Source: Candidatus Delongbacteria bacterium (GTDB lineage Bacteria; Delongbacteria; UBA4055). From it: a DNA stretch of 25,328 nt. The notes below the pieces were generated by a model. It was given only the letters and a program-made list of their open reading frames with translations. It was not told the DNA's origin and did no database searches. Numbering within the stretch: position 1 is the stretch's first letter; each line of letters opens with the position of its first letter. This document shows, in pieces, positions 1-7,409 of this stretch. The DNA lies in assembly GCA_016938535.1 (NCBI GenBank), contig JAFGUL010000156.1:1-25328 (forward strand). Direction: 5' to 3'. The translations under genes and the position numbers were made by a program.

Positions 1-425
1 TCGCGCTACTTGAGGAAACTCTGATGTATTTCATGCGTCGGGACCCGATCAGTTCAGGACACACAACTCTTACACTTCTTGCGGAAAAAAGAGATTTACT
101 GAGAAACAGGGCAGAGGAGCTTGCAAAAAAGATAAAGAAAACTGTTCCGCGAACCTGGAATATTTCTGCTGAAGCTGTATTCGATCAGGCGGGATCGGGG
201 GCGATGCCGACTGAAAAGCTTGAGGGATGTGCAGTTGCGATCGTACCTGATAAAATTGGCCTGAACAGATTTTCTGAAGAGATGAGGACTATTTCGGATA
301 TCCCTGTGTTCGGATATGTGGACAGTAGAAAATATTTTATCAGCGTAAGAACTGTATTCAAGGAGGACGAATCTGCGATCCTTGCGAACCTAAAGCTTAT
401 ATGTGAAAAATATTCCGCTAATTGA
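1..425 (+). CDS. selA: L-seryl-tRNA(Sec) selenium transferase, C-terminal part
   Basis: Incomplete at the left edge; the reading frame is open from base 3 (ALLEETLMYF...), and only about 140 C-terminal residues are present. SelA is a cytoplasmic PLP enzyme that converts Ser-tRNA(Sec) to Sec-tRNA(Sec) with selenophosphate. The visible part matches the C-terminal small domain of SelA: a TLL..KRDLLRNRAEEL helix, a segment in which an acidic residue is followed by the Gly-rich loop (DQAGSGAMPTEKL), then IPVFGYVDSRKYFISVRTV, which corresponds to the family's P-V-I-G-R-I-x-D-x-x-L-L-D-L-R-T-V ending. The PLP lysine lies outside the window. The TGA stop overlaps the TTG start of prmC by 4 nt, so the two are almost certainly co-transcribed. 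The ATG at 24 is an internal methionine, not the start. Confidence 0.85.
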   Translation, partial: ALLEETLMYFMRRDPISSGHTTLTLLAEKRDLLRNRAEELAKKIKKTVPRTWNISAEAVFDQAGSGAMPTEKLEGCAVAIVPDKIGLNRFSEEMRTISDIPVFGYVDSRKYFISVRTVFKEDESAILANLKLICEKYSAN

Positions 426-1267
426 AAACACTAATAGAAATACTTGATCTTTCATCGGAGCATCTGAAAAAAAAAGGTGTAAGTGAACCCAGACTGAGTG
501 CAGAGCTGCTTATATGTTTTGCTTTAAAGATCAAAAGGCTCGATATTTATCTTCAGTACGACAGGATTCTGACTGAAGCTGAAACTTCTCTGATCAGAAA
601 TTATTTAAGGCGGAGATCTGATCACGAACCGGTTCAATATATAACAGGACGAACCGAATTCTACGGTTTAATGTTCAAGGTTGACAGAAATGTTCTGATA
701 CCACGCCAAGACACCGAGGTTCTAGTCAGTTATGCGGCTGAATTGATCGGTCAAAAAGATCTAAGAGTACTGGAGATAGGCACCGGTTCAGGCTGTATAG
801 CAGTCTCTCTTGCTCATGTCTGCAAAAATATATCAGTTACAGCTACAGATATTTCTCAAAAAGCTTTAGATGTTGCCTCTGAAAATGCCCGGCTAAACAA
901 GATCAATAACAGGATAAATTTTATAAAGCACGACATTCTGACCCAAATTATGAATGAAAGATATGATGTCATAATTTCCAACCCCCCTTATATAATGAAA
1001 AAGACAATTCAAACTCTCGATCCTCAGGTAACAGAATTTGAACCTTTAATTGCTCTGACGGACGGCGGTGACGGTCTCGCCTTTTACAGGCGGATAGAAA
1101 CGATAATTCCTGAAATCCTGAAGCCCGGGGGAATGCTCTTTCTGGAAATTGGCTATGATCAGGCTGAAAAAGTAACGGATATATATAAAAAATCCCTCGA
1201 AAACATTTCTGTCACGAGGGATCTTTCAGATAATCCCAGGGTATTCTCAGGGATTCTTAAGGCCTAA
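422..1267 (+). CDS. prmC: Peptide chain release factor N5-glutamine methyltransferase
   Basis: 281 aa, the usual length of PrmC/HemK. The enzyme methylates the glutamine of the GGQ motif in RF1 and RF2 using S-adenosylmethionine, in the cytoplasm. The N-terminal helical domain covers about residues 1-90 and contains the typical DIYLQYDRILTEAE and EPVQYITGRTEFYG segments. The SAM-binding motif VLEIGTGSGCIAVSLA follows at about 115-130, and the catalytic NPPY motif is at residues 187-190 (ISNPPYI). The start is TTG at 422, inside the selA stop (TTGA overlap), giving MKTLIEILDLSS, which aligns with the family's beginning. In many genomes prmC follows prfA; here selA precedes it instead. The stop codon TAA (1265-1267) overlaps the stop of the converging M29 peptidase gene. 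Confidence 0.95.
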   Translation: MKTLIEILDLSSEHLKKKGVSEPRLSAELLICFALKIKRLDIYLQYDRILTEAETSLIRNYLRRRSDHEPVQYITGRTEFYGLMFKVDRNVLIPRQDTEVLVSYAAELIGQKDLRVLEIGTGSGCIAVSLAHVCKNISVTATDISQKALDVASENARLNKINNRINFIKHDILTQIMNERYDVIISNPPYIMKKTIQTLDPQVTEFEPLIALTDGGDGLAFYRRIETIIPEILKPGGMLFLEIGYDQAEKVTDIYKKSLENISVTRDLSDNPRVFSGILKA

Positions 1268-3312
1268 ACGCCGAATTCGTCGAGCGGCTTATTTAATTCC
1301 TCTGTGCCTTTTACGGAGAATCTTCCATTTCTGATTATATCGAGATTCTTGCCGCTCTCGGTTAAACCGGTTATGAATTCAATATCCTCATAAGGAAGCG
1401 TTATATCTGTATGAACTCCGGTATATGCCTTGGAATGATCAGTTTTCCTGTTCAGTGTCATTTCGTTGTCTCTCGCCGTGATCTCTTTATTGTCGATAGG
1501 ATTGAAAACAGGCATGTCCTCCTCATGGGAAAAACAAGTGTCGCCGATCGCAAAATGCGGTCCCATCTTCTCGATTATCAGAACGGGAAGAACATCAAGA
1601 ATATTGTATTTCTTTGCAACAACATAAGCCAGAGTATTTGTTCCGATCGCGAACTCGCCTATGGGTAAAGTGGAGTGGGGAAAAATCAGATTTTCACGGA
1701 TAAACTTCTTATTATCCTTCGTGCTTTTAAAATTCTTACAGTTATAGTCAGAAATGAATCCGTCTTTAAATTCAAGCATCAGTTCTTTGAACTTAAGACC
1801 GTTCAGGAAAGTTTCCTTGATATGAAGTTTCCCGTTCGTTCCGTTAAGCTGCGGGCTTGTAAAAACCTCCCCGACTGGTATATTCACATCGGCTCCGCAA
1901 TTGCAGTAGTTCGTCTGCTTCTTCGGGTTCTTCAGTTTCTGATTCTTGATAATTATATCTGTAAGATTGCCGTTCTTTCCTTTGACATGTACTTTGTCCG
2001 CTTTATCGATGGTATCAATAATATTCTTCTGTATCTTTTCATATTTTGAGCTTTCGAGCATGTTAACTTCAAGAATATCCTCGAATATTTTCTCGAAATC
2101 ATTTCCTATCTCGGGGGAAGGGAAGGCTATTATGCAGAAACTCATTTCGGAACGCGGCATGTATTTCTGTCTGATCTGCTGATTCTGGTTCATGAAGGAC
2201 TGGAATGACTTCTGCTGGTCAGGTGAATATGACCATGCTGATTTCTTTGTTTCAGGTGAGAAAGGTTTTTCCCCGAAGCTTTCGACGAGTATCACTCCCG
2301 ATAATGCAGCTGTGTCTTCCTTTACCTTTTTAAATACTTTTTCTGTCAGTTCAAGTTTTTTGGAAGCATATTCGGAATCAAAATATACTGCATTATGAAA
2401 TTTAAGGTCATGAGAGATCTGTTTGTTTACCGGAGTTGATGAAGGACATCCGATCAGAGCTTCGAGATTATAATCCTTCTGAAGGAAATGAATAAGTCTT
2501 TTTATTAATTCTTCCTGACCCGCGCTGAACCTTATCATAACTGTTGATTTTGCACTGAGATCCTTTCCGTTGTTTACAAATCCCTGCTCGTAGGCTTTCG
2601 CTATCTGTTTCGCCAGAATGTCGAGCTTCTTCTTTGAATATTTTTTCAGAAATTCTGCCGTCTTTATCTCGTTTTCCGTTATATTGATGTTATAGCGGTA
2701 GAGGTATCTCAAGTCTTTCGGATTTGAGTTGAGCACGATTTCCTTATATAGGGTAAATTCTCTGCCGTATGCCTCTTTAAAAGCTGAAACAGATTCGTCG
2801 AGATCGTACTGCTTTTCATATTTAGCTACGAGATCTTTAAGCTTTTTTTCTGTGAACTTTTTTCCTGATTTGAACATACCGTAAAGTTCTGTGAAAAGTC
2901 TGTTGTACTTTTCCATTTTATATATCTTGTGCTCATAAGCATAAGAACGGTAGTTCCTGAAATAAGAATAGATCACATGAAGGATCCTGCCTGTCTTATC
3001 TCCGAAAACCTGAGCCGAATAATCGGGATTCAGATAGGAATTCATATAATTAGCGGGTTTAAGCTCTTTTGAAAATCCATCGAACTCTTTCTTTATTGAG
3101 CCGATAGTTTTTCTTTCAAAATAACTGTCATTGACCGTTTCCTCAAAAGAGGAATACTTCAGTATAAGGCCGCTTATATGTTGCAGGAATTTACCTTCAT
3201 CTGAATCGGTCTTATCAAGTTCTTTAGCGATTATTTCTATTTTCCTCAGACTGTCTTTGTATTCATCAGATACTTTATTATTCAGCTTTGAATAAAATTT
3301 CTTAAGGTCCAT
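1264..3312 (-). CDS. M29-family (aminopeptidase T-like) metallopeptidase, long form
   Basis: 682 aa. The C-terminal ~240 residues match peptidase family M29: the CNCGADVNIPVGEVFTSP region with probable metal ligand E482, GEFAIGTN with E553, GPHFAIGDTCF with H586, and GVHTDITLPYE with H634 and D636. Characterised members (AmpS/AmpT/PepS) are near 410 aa and remove N-terminal residues with a two-metal site. This protein has a helical, lysine-rich N-terminal region of roughly 230 extra residues, which I believe is typical of a longer anaerobe subfamily. The tyrosine that follows the third ligand in characterised members seems to be C593-F594 here, though my alignment is by eye. The start ATG has an AAGGAGGAG ribosome site. 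There is no signal peptide. It is the last gene of the mutL-led operon, 18 nt after the barrel protein. A role in intracellular peptide use is inferred. Confidence 0.85.
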   Translation of the reverse strand: MDLKKFYSKLNNKVSDEYKDSLRKIEIIAKELDKTDSDEGKFLQHISGLILKYSSFEETVNDSYFERKTIGSIKKEFDGFSKELKPANYMNSYLNPDYSAQVFGDKTGRILHVIYSYFRNYRSYAYEHKIYKMEKYNRLFTELYGMFKSGKKFTEKKLKDLVAKYEKQYDLDESVSAFKEAYGREFTLYKEIVLNSNPKDLRYLYRYNINITENEIKTAEFLKKYSKKKLDILAKQIAKAYEQGFVNNGKDLSAKSTVMIRFSAGQEELIKRLIHFLQKDYNLEALIGCPSSTPVNKQISHDLKFHNAVYFDSEYASKKLELTEKVFKKVKEDTAALSGVILVESFGEKPFSPETKKSAWSYSPDQQKSFQSFMNQNQQIRQKYMPRSEMSFCIIAFPSPEIGNDFEKIFEDILEVNMLESSKYEKIQKNIIDTIDKADKVHVKGKNGNLTDIIIKNQKLKNPKKQTNYCNCGADVNIPVGEVFTSPQLNGTNGKLHIKETFLNGLKFKELMLEFKDGFISDYNCKNFKSTKDNKKFIRENLIFPHSTLPIGEFAIGTNTLAYVVAKKYNILDVLPVLIIEKMGPHFAIGDTCFSHEEDMPVFNPIDNKEITARDNEMTLNRKTDHSKAYTGVHTDITLPYEDIEFITGLTESGKNLDIIRNGRFSVKGTEELNKPLDEFGV

Positions 3313-3330
3313 TATTAAAACTCCTCCTTA

Positions 3331-4110
3331 TTATCTTTTGGCGAAAAAGGCAGTATTATAAATGATCCTGAGCTCTCTGCTCGGATTAAGTCTCTCTCCA
3401 TTCGGTCCTGCCTTGCGGTTCCTCAGAACATCCTTGACATCGAATTCAAGATGAAGTTCATTGTTGAAAGACCACCTGAATCCAATATTGAGATAACCGT
3501 TGCCTCTTGTCGGGGCATCTTCGGCATCGTCATTAAAAGCAAAATCATATTCTGCGAGCAAGCTCAAATTCTGAACGAGGCTTTTATCTATCCCGAAGAA
3601 GAAATTGAGATTATCATCACCGGATATCGGTTTTTCGGTTACGCAGTAATTAGTGCCGAGATGTATCCCCAGTGTTCCGAGCTGCCCTCCCGATACAAAA
3701 TAATTTTTGCTCAGAACGAAGTAAAATCCCTTAGATTTGATCTCGTATCTCGGATCCTGCCAGACACCCTGGCCCTGACTGTCAAATCCTATTGCAATGT
3801 TGGGGTAATAAAAGTCCTCAGGAACGATCCTGTAATGAAGCCTGACCCCGGGATGTCCGTTCCAGACAGGCTTATTTCTGCCGATGATCTCCGTTCCGCC
3901 CCAGCTGACGCCGATATAGAACTCGTCGAATATCCCGATATTGACCTCTCCGCTCATGCCGTCATCGGCGAACAGTCTTCCGCCCATTTCAATCTCAGCC
4001 TGCTTCATACTGAAAGCTGTGGGTATGTCGATCATTCTTTTCGTTCTGACTGACTGAGCGAATGTACTAACAGTCAGCATGATTATCAAAAACAGACATA
4101 TTTTTTTCAT
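3331..4110 (-). CDS. Outer-membrane beta-barrel protein, YjbH-like
   Basis: 259 aa from the ATG at 4110. That start is preferred over the in-frame GTG at 4116, because the GGGG ribosome site at 4121-4118 is 7 nt from the ATG but only 1 nt from the GTG. A clear signal peptide (KKICLFLIIMLTVSTFAQS) is followed by alternating amphipathic strands with aromatic girdles (GFYFVLSKNYFV, NLNFFFGIDKSL, GYLNIGFRWSF, LRIIYNTAFFAKR). The opening V-R-T-K-R-M-I-D-I-P-T-A-F and the overall pattern resemble YjbH-type lipoprotein/exopolysaccharide-associated barrels, but I cannot name a specific function. It lies 41 nt after the barrel-sandwich protein gene and 18 nt before the M29 peptidase gene, so probably shares their transcript. 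The opposite strand is open for 200 codons here (3451-4053), which I judge a shadow. Confidence 0.75.
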   Translation of the reverse strand: MKKICLFLIIMLTVSTFAQSVRTKRMIDIPTAFSMKQAEIEMGGRLFADDGMSGEVNIGIFDEFYIGVSWGGTEIIGRNKPVWNGHPGVRLHYRIVPEDFYYPNIAIGFDSQGQGVWQDPRYEIKSKGFYFVLSKNYFVSGGQLGTLGIHLGTNYCVTEKPISGDDNLNFFFGIDKSLVQNLSLLAEYDFAFNDDAEDAPTRGNGYLNIGFRWSFNNELHLEFDVKDVLRNRKAGPNGERLNPSRELRIIYNTAFFAKR

Positions 4111-4151
4111 AGACACACCCCGTCTTTATTTCTAATTTCTAAAACTCTAAA

Positions 4152-5276
4152 TTATTTCTCGATCATTTCGACATTTGCTCTGGGAACAAGCACTTCTTTA
4201 CCGTCAACTTCCGCAGTCATTACCCTTACCCATGTTCCGGATTCAACTTTCTGAAGTTCGACAGGAAGACTGATCACTTTACCAAGCTTACCGAAGTAGG
4301 GAGCTCTGATTATCCTTATCTGATCACCTTTTTCAAGACCGACCTGTTCGTATTTCTTCGTTGCAACATCCTCGACCTTTTCGTCATGCGTAATTATAAT
4401 TTCAGGTCTCATAACTCCGGCTCTTATCTGTGTAGCCCCGTTGATCGAAGCCTGGTAGCCTTCATATTTTTTGAGTAGATTGAAAGTTCTGTCGGCCATA
4501 GGTATAGTTCCGAATCCTTCAGTAAGAATGAGCGTATAACCTATATTTTCGTGACCGGTGATCGCTACTCCCAGGTCTCTGCCGAGAATGTCCTTGATGT
4601 CCTGATAGTCGAATCCTCCGGTAATAACCCCCGCAACGCCGATCTTCTGCGCTTTGGTCAAAGCATCGGTCATGATCCTTGATCCGCAAACGATGATCTC
4701 CCCTTTCATATCTTCTGTGATCATGTTGATATCAACTATTTCGTCCGGTGATTTAGTTACGATCCTGATCTTTCCGTAAGATTCTCCTCCGAGTCCGATG
4801 ATCCCCTGGATATGAACGCCTTCGGTTTTCATTATTACGCCTTCTTCGGGAATTTCTTCATCCACTGTTCCGTCAACATAAGCATCTATCTGAACAGGGA
4901 TAGCCGGAGCGTTGAATATTACCTGACCGGTTATCTGCGAGATCTGAGTTATAGTTCCGTCAATTGGAGCCTTGTAATCAGTCTTGAAAAATCCGAAAAA
5001 ACCCTTACTTTGTGCAACGACCTCGCCCTGCTTAACTGTATCGCCTTCTTTTTTCAGCATGCATTCGGTAAGTTCGGCAGCTTTTGCCAGTCCCAGCTGT
5101 CCGGCAACATTGATCGGATAAACTTTTCCGGGAAGTTCAGTTTTTGCTACTATTGTCTTTGAAGGGATCTTGTCGCCTTTTTTTACAAGAACCTGTCCGA
5201 GAAGAGGAAGTTTCCTCGTTTTCTTGATCATAGTTTTTGCAGCGACTTTTAATCCCGGTGTATATGCGTGAGCCAT
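4152..5276 (-). CDS. Uncharacterised partner of MutL-type ATPase (barrel-sandwich plus KOW-like domains)
   Basis: 374 aa, cytoplasmic by appearance; I do not know a characterised homologue. Residues ~25-140 hold two segments with the hammerhead/biotinyl-lipoyl look seen in RnfC and carrier domains (VLVKKGDKIPSKTIVAKTEL, then KKEGDTVKQGEVVAQSKG followed by KAPIDGTITQI), i.e. a probable barrel-sandwich hybrid; there is no MKM lysine for biotin. Residues ~165-290 are an alternating alpha/beta region containing GEIIVCGSRI and GVAGVITGGFDYQDIK. Residues ~318-372 (GLEKGDQIRIIRAPYFGKLG ... WVRVMTAEVDGKEVLVP) look like a KOW/SH3-type barrel. The start ATG has an AGGAGAAT ribosome site. It begins 34 nt after the mutL-like gene; the tight coupling suggests it works with that ATPase, perhaps as an adaptor. 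Function is inference only. Confidence 0.8.
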   Translation of the reverse strand: MAHAYTPGLKVAAKTMIKKTRKLPLLGQVLVKKGDKIPSKTIVAKTELPGKVYPINVAGQLGLAKAAELTECMLKKEGDTVKQGEVVAQSKGFFGFFKTDYKAPIDGTITQISQITGQVIFNAPAIPVQIDAYVDGTVDEEIPEEGVIMKTEGVHIQGIIGLGGESYGKIRIVTKSPDEIVDINMITEDMKGEIIVCGSRIMTDALTKAQKIGVAGVITGGFDYQDIKDILGRDLGVAITGHENIGYTLILTEGFGTIPMADRTFNLLKKYEGYQASINGATQIRAGVMRPEIIITHDEKVEDVATKKYEQVGLEKGDQIRIIRAPYFGKLGKVISLPVELQKVESGTWVRVMTAEVDGKEVLVPRANVEMIEK

Positions 5277-5310
5277 TTTATTCTCCTAATCTAAATCTTA
5301 AATTAACTGT

Positions 5311-7224
5311 TTACACTCCGTCTTTATGGGATTTCGGTGTATAATTCTTTGAAATATCCCACTTCTGAAGCATTTCCACCCTGTTCTTATAATCTTTAGT
5401 GAAGTTGAACGGCCTTCCGCGGGTATCGATTATCAAACCTACAACGCCGCCTCTCAATTTCTTTACAACTTTCTTACCCTTACCTTCACCTACATCAAAT
5501 CCGCTTGCGGGTTCTATCTCGAATTCAACCTCAGTTTCGTGAGGAAGATCGTATCTCAGGAGCTGATTGGCTTCGATCCAGTCATCAAGTTTTGTGCCGT
5601 CAGGAAGATCTGCCTTAACTCTGACAACTTTTTTGCCTTCTTTTACTATTCCTACAGGACATATACTTGAGGCGAGGTAGATTAGACAGTCCTTGTCAAA
5701 AACCTCCATTGCGGCCTGTTCGCAGCCGGGTGCCTTTACTTCGGTCAGAACTCCGAGCTGAGGCATCATGAATATAGAGTCAACGGCGAGAGTGGTTATC
5801 CCTTCGGGAAGGAAAGAATCAACAAGCATGTGAGCCGACTGACTTCTTAATGGAGCGTGAGAAAGCACACCGCCCGAACCTACCAGGAGGTCAAGTTTCA
5901 TCATGTTTACTATTGAATCATTTGATTTATCTGCGTCAAAAGCTTCGGAAATCCCTTTTTCCTGCTGAACTCCTTTCAGTCCGACCGCAAAAGCTCTGTG
6001 CTGAATGAATGAGAGTCTTAGAGCTTCTCTTGCTATCGCCTGTTCTATATCGAGGTCTTCTTTTGACTGAGGTATTGTCGTCGGACGGATCATTTTGTTC
6101 CCGATCCTGTTCCTTAATTCCTGCTCATTAACTTCAAAAGGTACCCATCTCATAATGTTATCGAGTCCGGCCTCAAGAAGAACATTGGAAACTGAATACG
6201 ACATTCCGAGATTTGCAGATACTGTACGGTTGAATTTAGGGTGAAATTTACCTTCTTTATCTTCAAGTTTAAAAGTCGAGAATACATCTGTTGTGGCTCC
6301 TCCGATATCGACACCGACCACATTCATGTCCATAAGTATTCCGATCTTGTTTATTATAAGGCCCACTGCTCCGGGTGTAGGCATGATGGGAGCATCGGTC
6401 CATTCCATTAGTTTATTGTACCCGGGCGCTTGTTGCATAACATGCTCCATAAAAAGGTCGTGGATCTTGTCGGATGCAGGTCGAAGATTTTCTCTTTCAA
6501 GAGTCGGTCTCAGGTTCGGGACCAGGCTTAATGCTGTTTCTGATTCCAGTATTTCACTGATCTCTTTATGAGCTCTCTGATTCCCCGCATAAATAACAGG
6601 CAGTGCGTAGCCTATTCCGAGTCTCGCTGTAGGTCTTGCTGATTTTACAAGTTCAGCCATTCCGATAACATGTTTCGGTTTCGCCTGATCGGTCTCTCCG
6701 GCAATAAGTATCATGTCCGGTCTTAAGGCTCTTATCCTCTCGATCTTTTCGTGAGGGAGTCTTCCGTCATTTATAGCGAGCACATCCATTACGATAGCAC
6801 CTGCTCCGAGAGCCGCTCTCTGTGCTGATTCAGCGGTCATTGCCATAACAACGCCGAATACCATCATCTGAAGTCCGCCGCCTGCCGAAGAAGTTGAGAT
6901 GTAGATGTCGCAGCCTACTCCGTCGTCATTTTTCGGATCTTTTCTGACAATATTCTCGTCCTTTACAAAAACTCTGGGTTTGTTGTAATACTTGGAGTCT
7001 TTAGCGGCGTCGGTCTTGTAAAATTCCGTAGCCAGTTCCTCGAGTTCCATGATCGCGTTCAAAACGCCCTTGGTAACATCCTCGAAAGGCGCTTCAACCG
7101 TTGTGGGAGCTTCTCCTCTTACCAGCTGACGATATTCATTACCGATCTTTTCAATAAGTATGGCTTTCGTTGTAGTCGAGCCGCAATCGGTAGCGATGAT
7201 CGTTGTTACTTCCTGGTTTGACAT
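5311..7224 (-). CDS. MutL/GlmL-family ATPase (B12-mutase reactivating-type, ASKHA fold)
   Basis: 637 aa. This is not the mismatch-repair MutL but the actin/Hsp70-fold family named after the glutamate mutase accessory protein MutL/GlmL, thought to reactivate adenosylcobalamin-dependent mutases by exchanging damaged cofactor with ATP. Phosphate-loop 1 is IATDCGSTTTKAILIEK (D13-K20), the second is VVGVDIGGATTDVFS (starting G304), and a third glycine-rich stretch reads LLVGSGGVLSHAP. It is longer than the ~460 aa GlmL proteins, having an acidic insertion after residue 70 and a C-terminal beta-rich extension. No mutase subunit gene (glmS/glmE, oraS/oraE, kamD/kamE) is in the window, so the client is unknown. 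First gene of a probable four-gene operon with a promoter at 7311-7339; the ribosome site is GAGG, 6 nt before ATG. Confidence 0.88.
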   Translation of the reverse strand: MSNQEVTTIIATDCGSTTTKAILIEKIGNEYRQLVRGEAPTTVEAPFEDVTKGVLNAIMELEELATEFYKTDAAKDSKYYNKPRVFVKDENIVRKDPKNDDGVGCDIYISTSSAGGGLQMMVFGVVMAMTAESAQRAALGAGAIVMDVLAINDGRLPHEKIERIRALRPDMILIAGETDQAKPKHVIGMAELVKSARPTARLGIGYALPVIYAGNQRAHKEISEILESETALSLVPNLRPTLERENLRPASDKIHDLFMEHVMQQAPGYNKLMEWTDAPIMPTPGAVGLIINKIGILMDMNVVGVDIGGATTDVFSTFKLEDKEGKFHPKFNRTVSANLGMSYSVSNVLLEAGLDNIMRWVPFEVNEQELRNRIGNKMIRPTTIPQSKEDLDIEQAIAREALRLSFIQHRAFAVGLKGVQQEKGISEAFDADKSNDSIVNMMKLDLLVGSGGVLSHAPLRSQSAHMLVDSFLPEGITTLAVDSIFMMPQLGVLTEVKAPGCEQAAMEVFDKDCLIYLASSICPVGIVKEGKKVVRVKADLPDGTKLDDWIEANQLLRYDLPHETEVEFEIEPASGFDVGEGKGKKVVKKLRGGVVGLIIDTRGRPFNFTKDYKNRVEMLQKWDISKNYTPKSHKDGV

Positions 7225-7310
7225 TTAGTACCTCTATTTTTTTGTTATTTTTATATTCTGAAAATTCGTCATCTCAATAGTAAGTCCGTGCCTATTCCAA
7301 TAAAGGGTAA

Positions 7311-7339
7311 AATATAGCTTATTTTCTTGATTTTTGCAA
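7311..7339 (-). promoter_or_regulatory. Sigma-70-like promoter for the mutL-led operon
   Basis: On the minus strand TTGCAA (7339-7334) is separated by 17 nt from TATATT (7316-7311). The expected start of transcription is near 7305, leaving a leader of about 80 nt before the ATG at 7224. Read by eye; no other good candidate in the 185-nt gap 7225-7409, which otherwise is AT-rich and featureless. Confidence 0.55.
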
Positions 7340-7409
7340 GGCTGTTTTTATGTAGAATAATTATGTGAAGATAAAATGCATAAAATCGGGTATGAAATGT
7401 AATAATAGA

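Noticed and set aside
3451..4053. 200-codon plus-strand open frame opposite the outer-membrane barrel gene
   Set aside because: The minus-strand frame has a signal peptide and barrel pattern; the plus-strand translation shows no domain and no ribosome site.
5311..7224. DNA mismatch repair MutL
   Set aside because: The name is shared only; the sequence has actin/Hsp70-type phosphate loops and no GHKL ATPase motifs.
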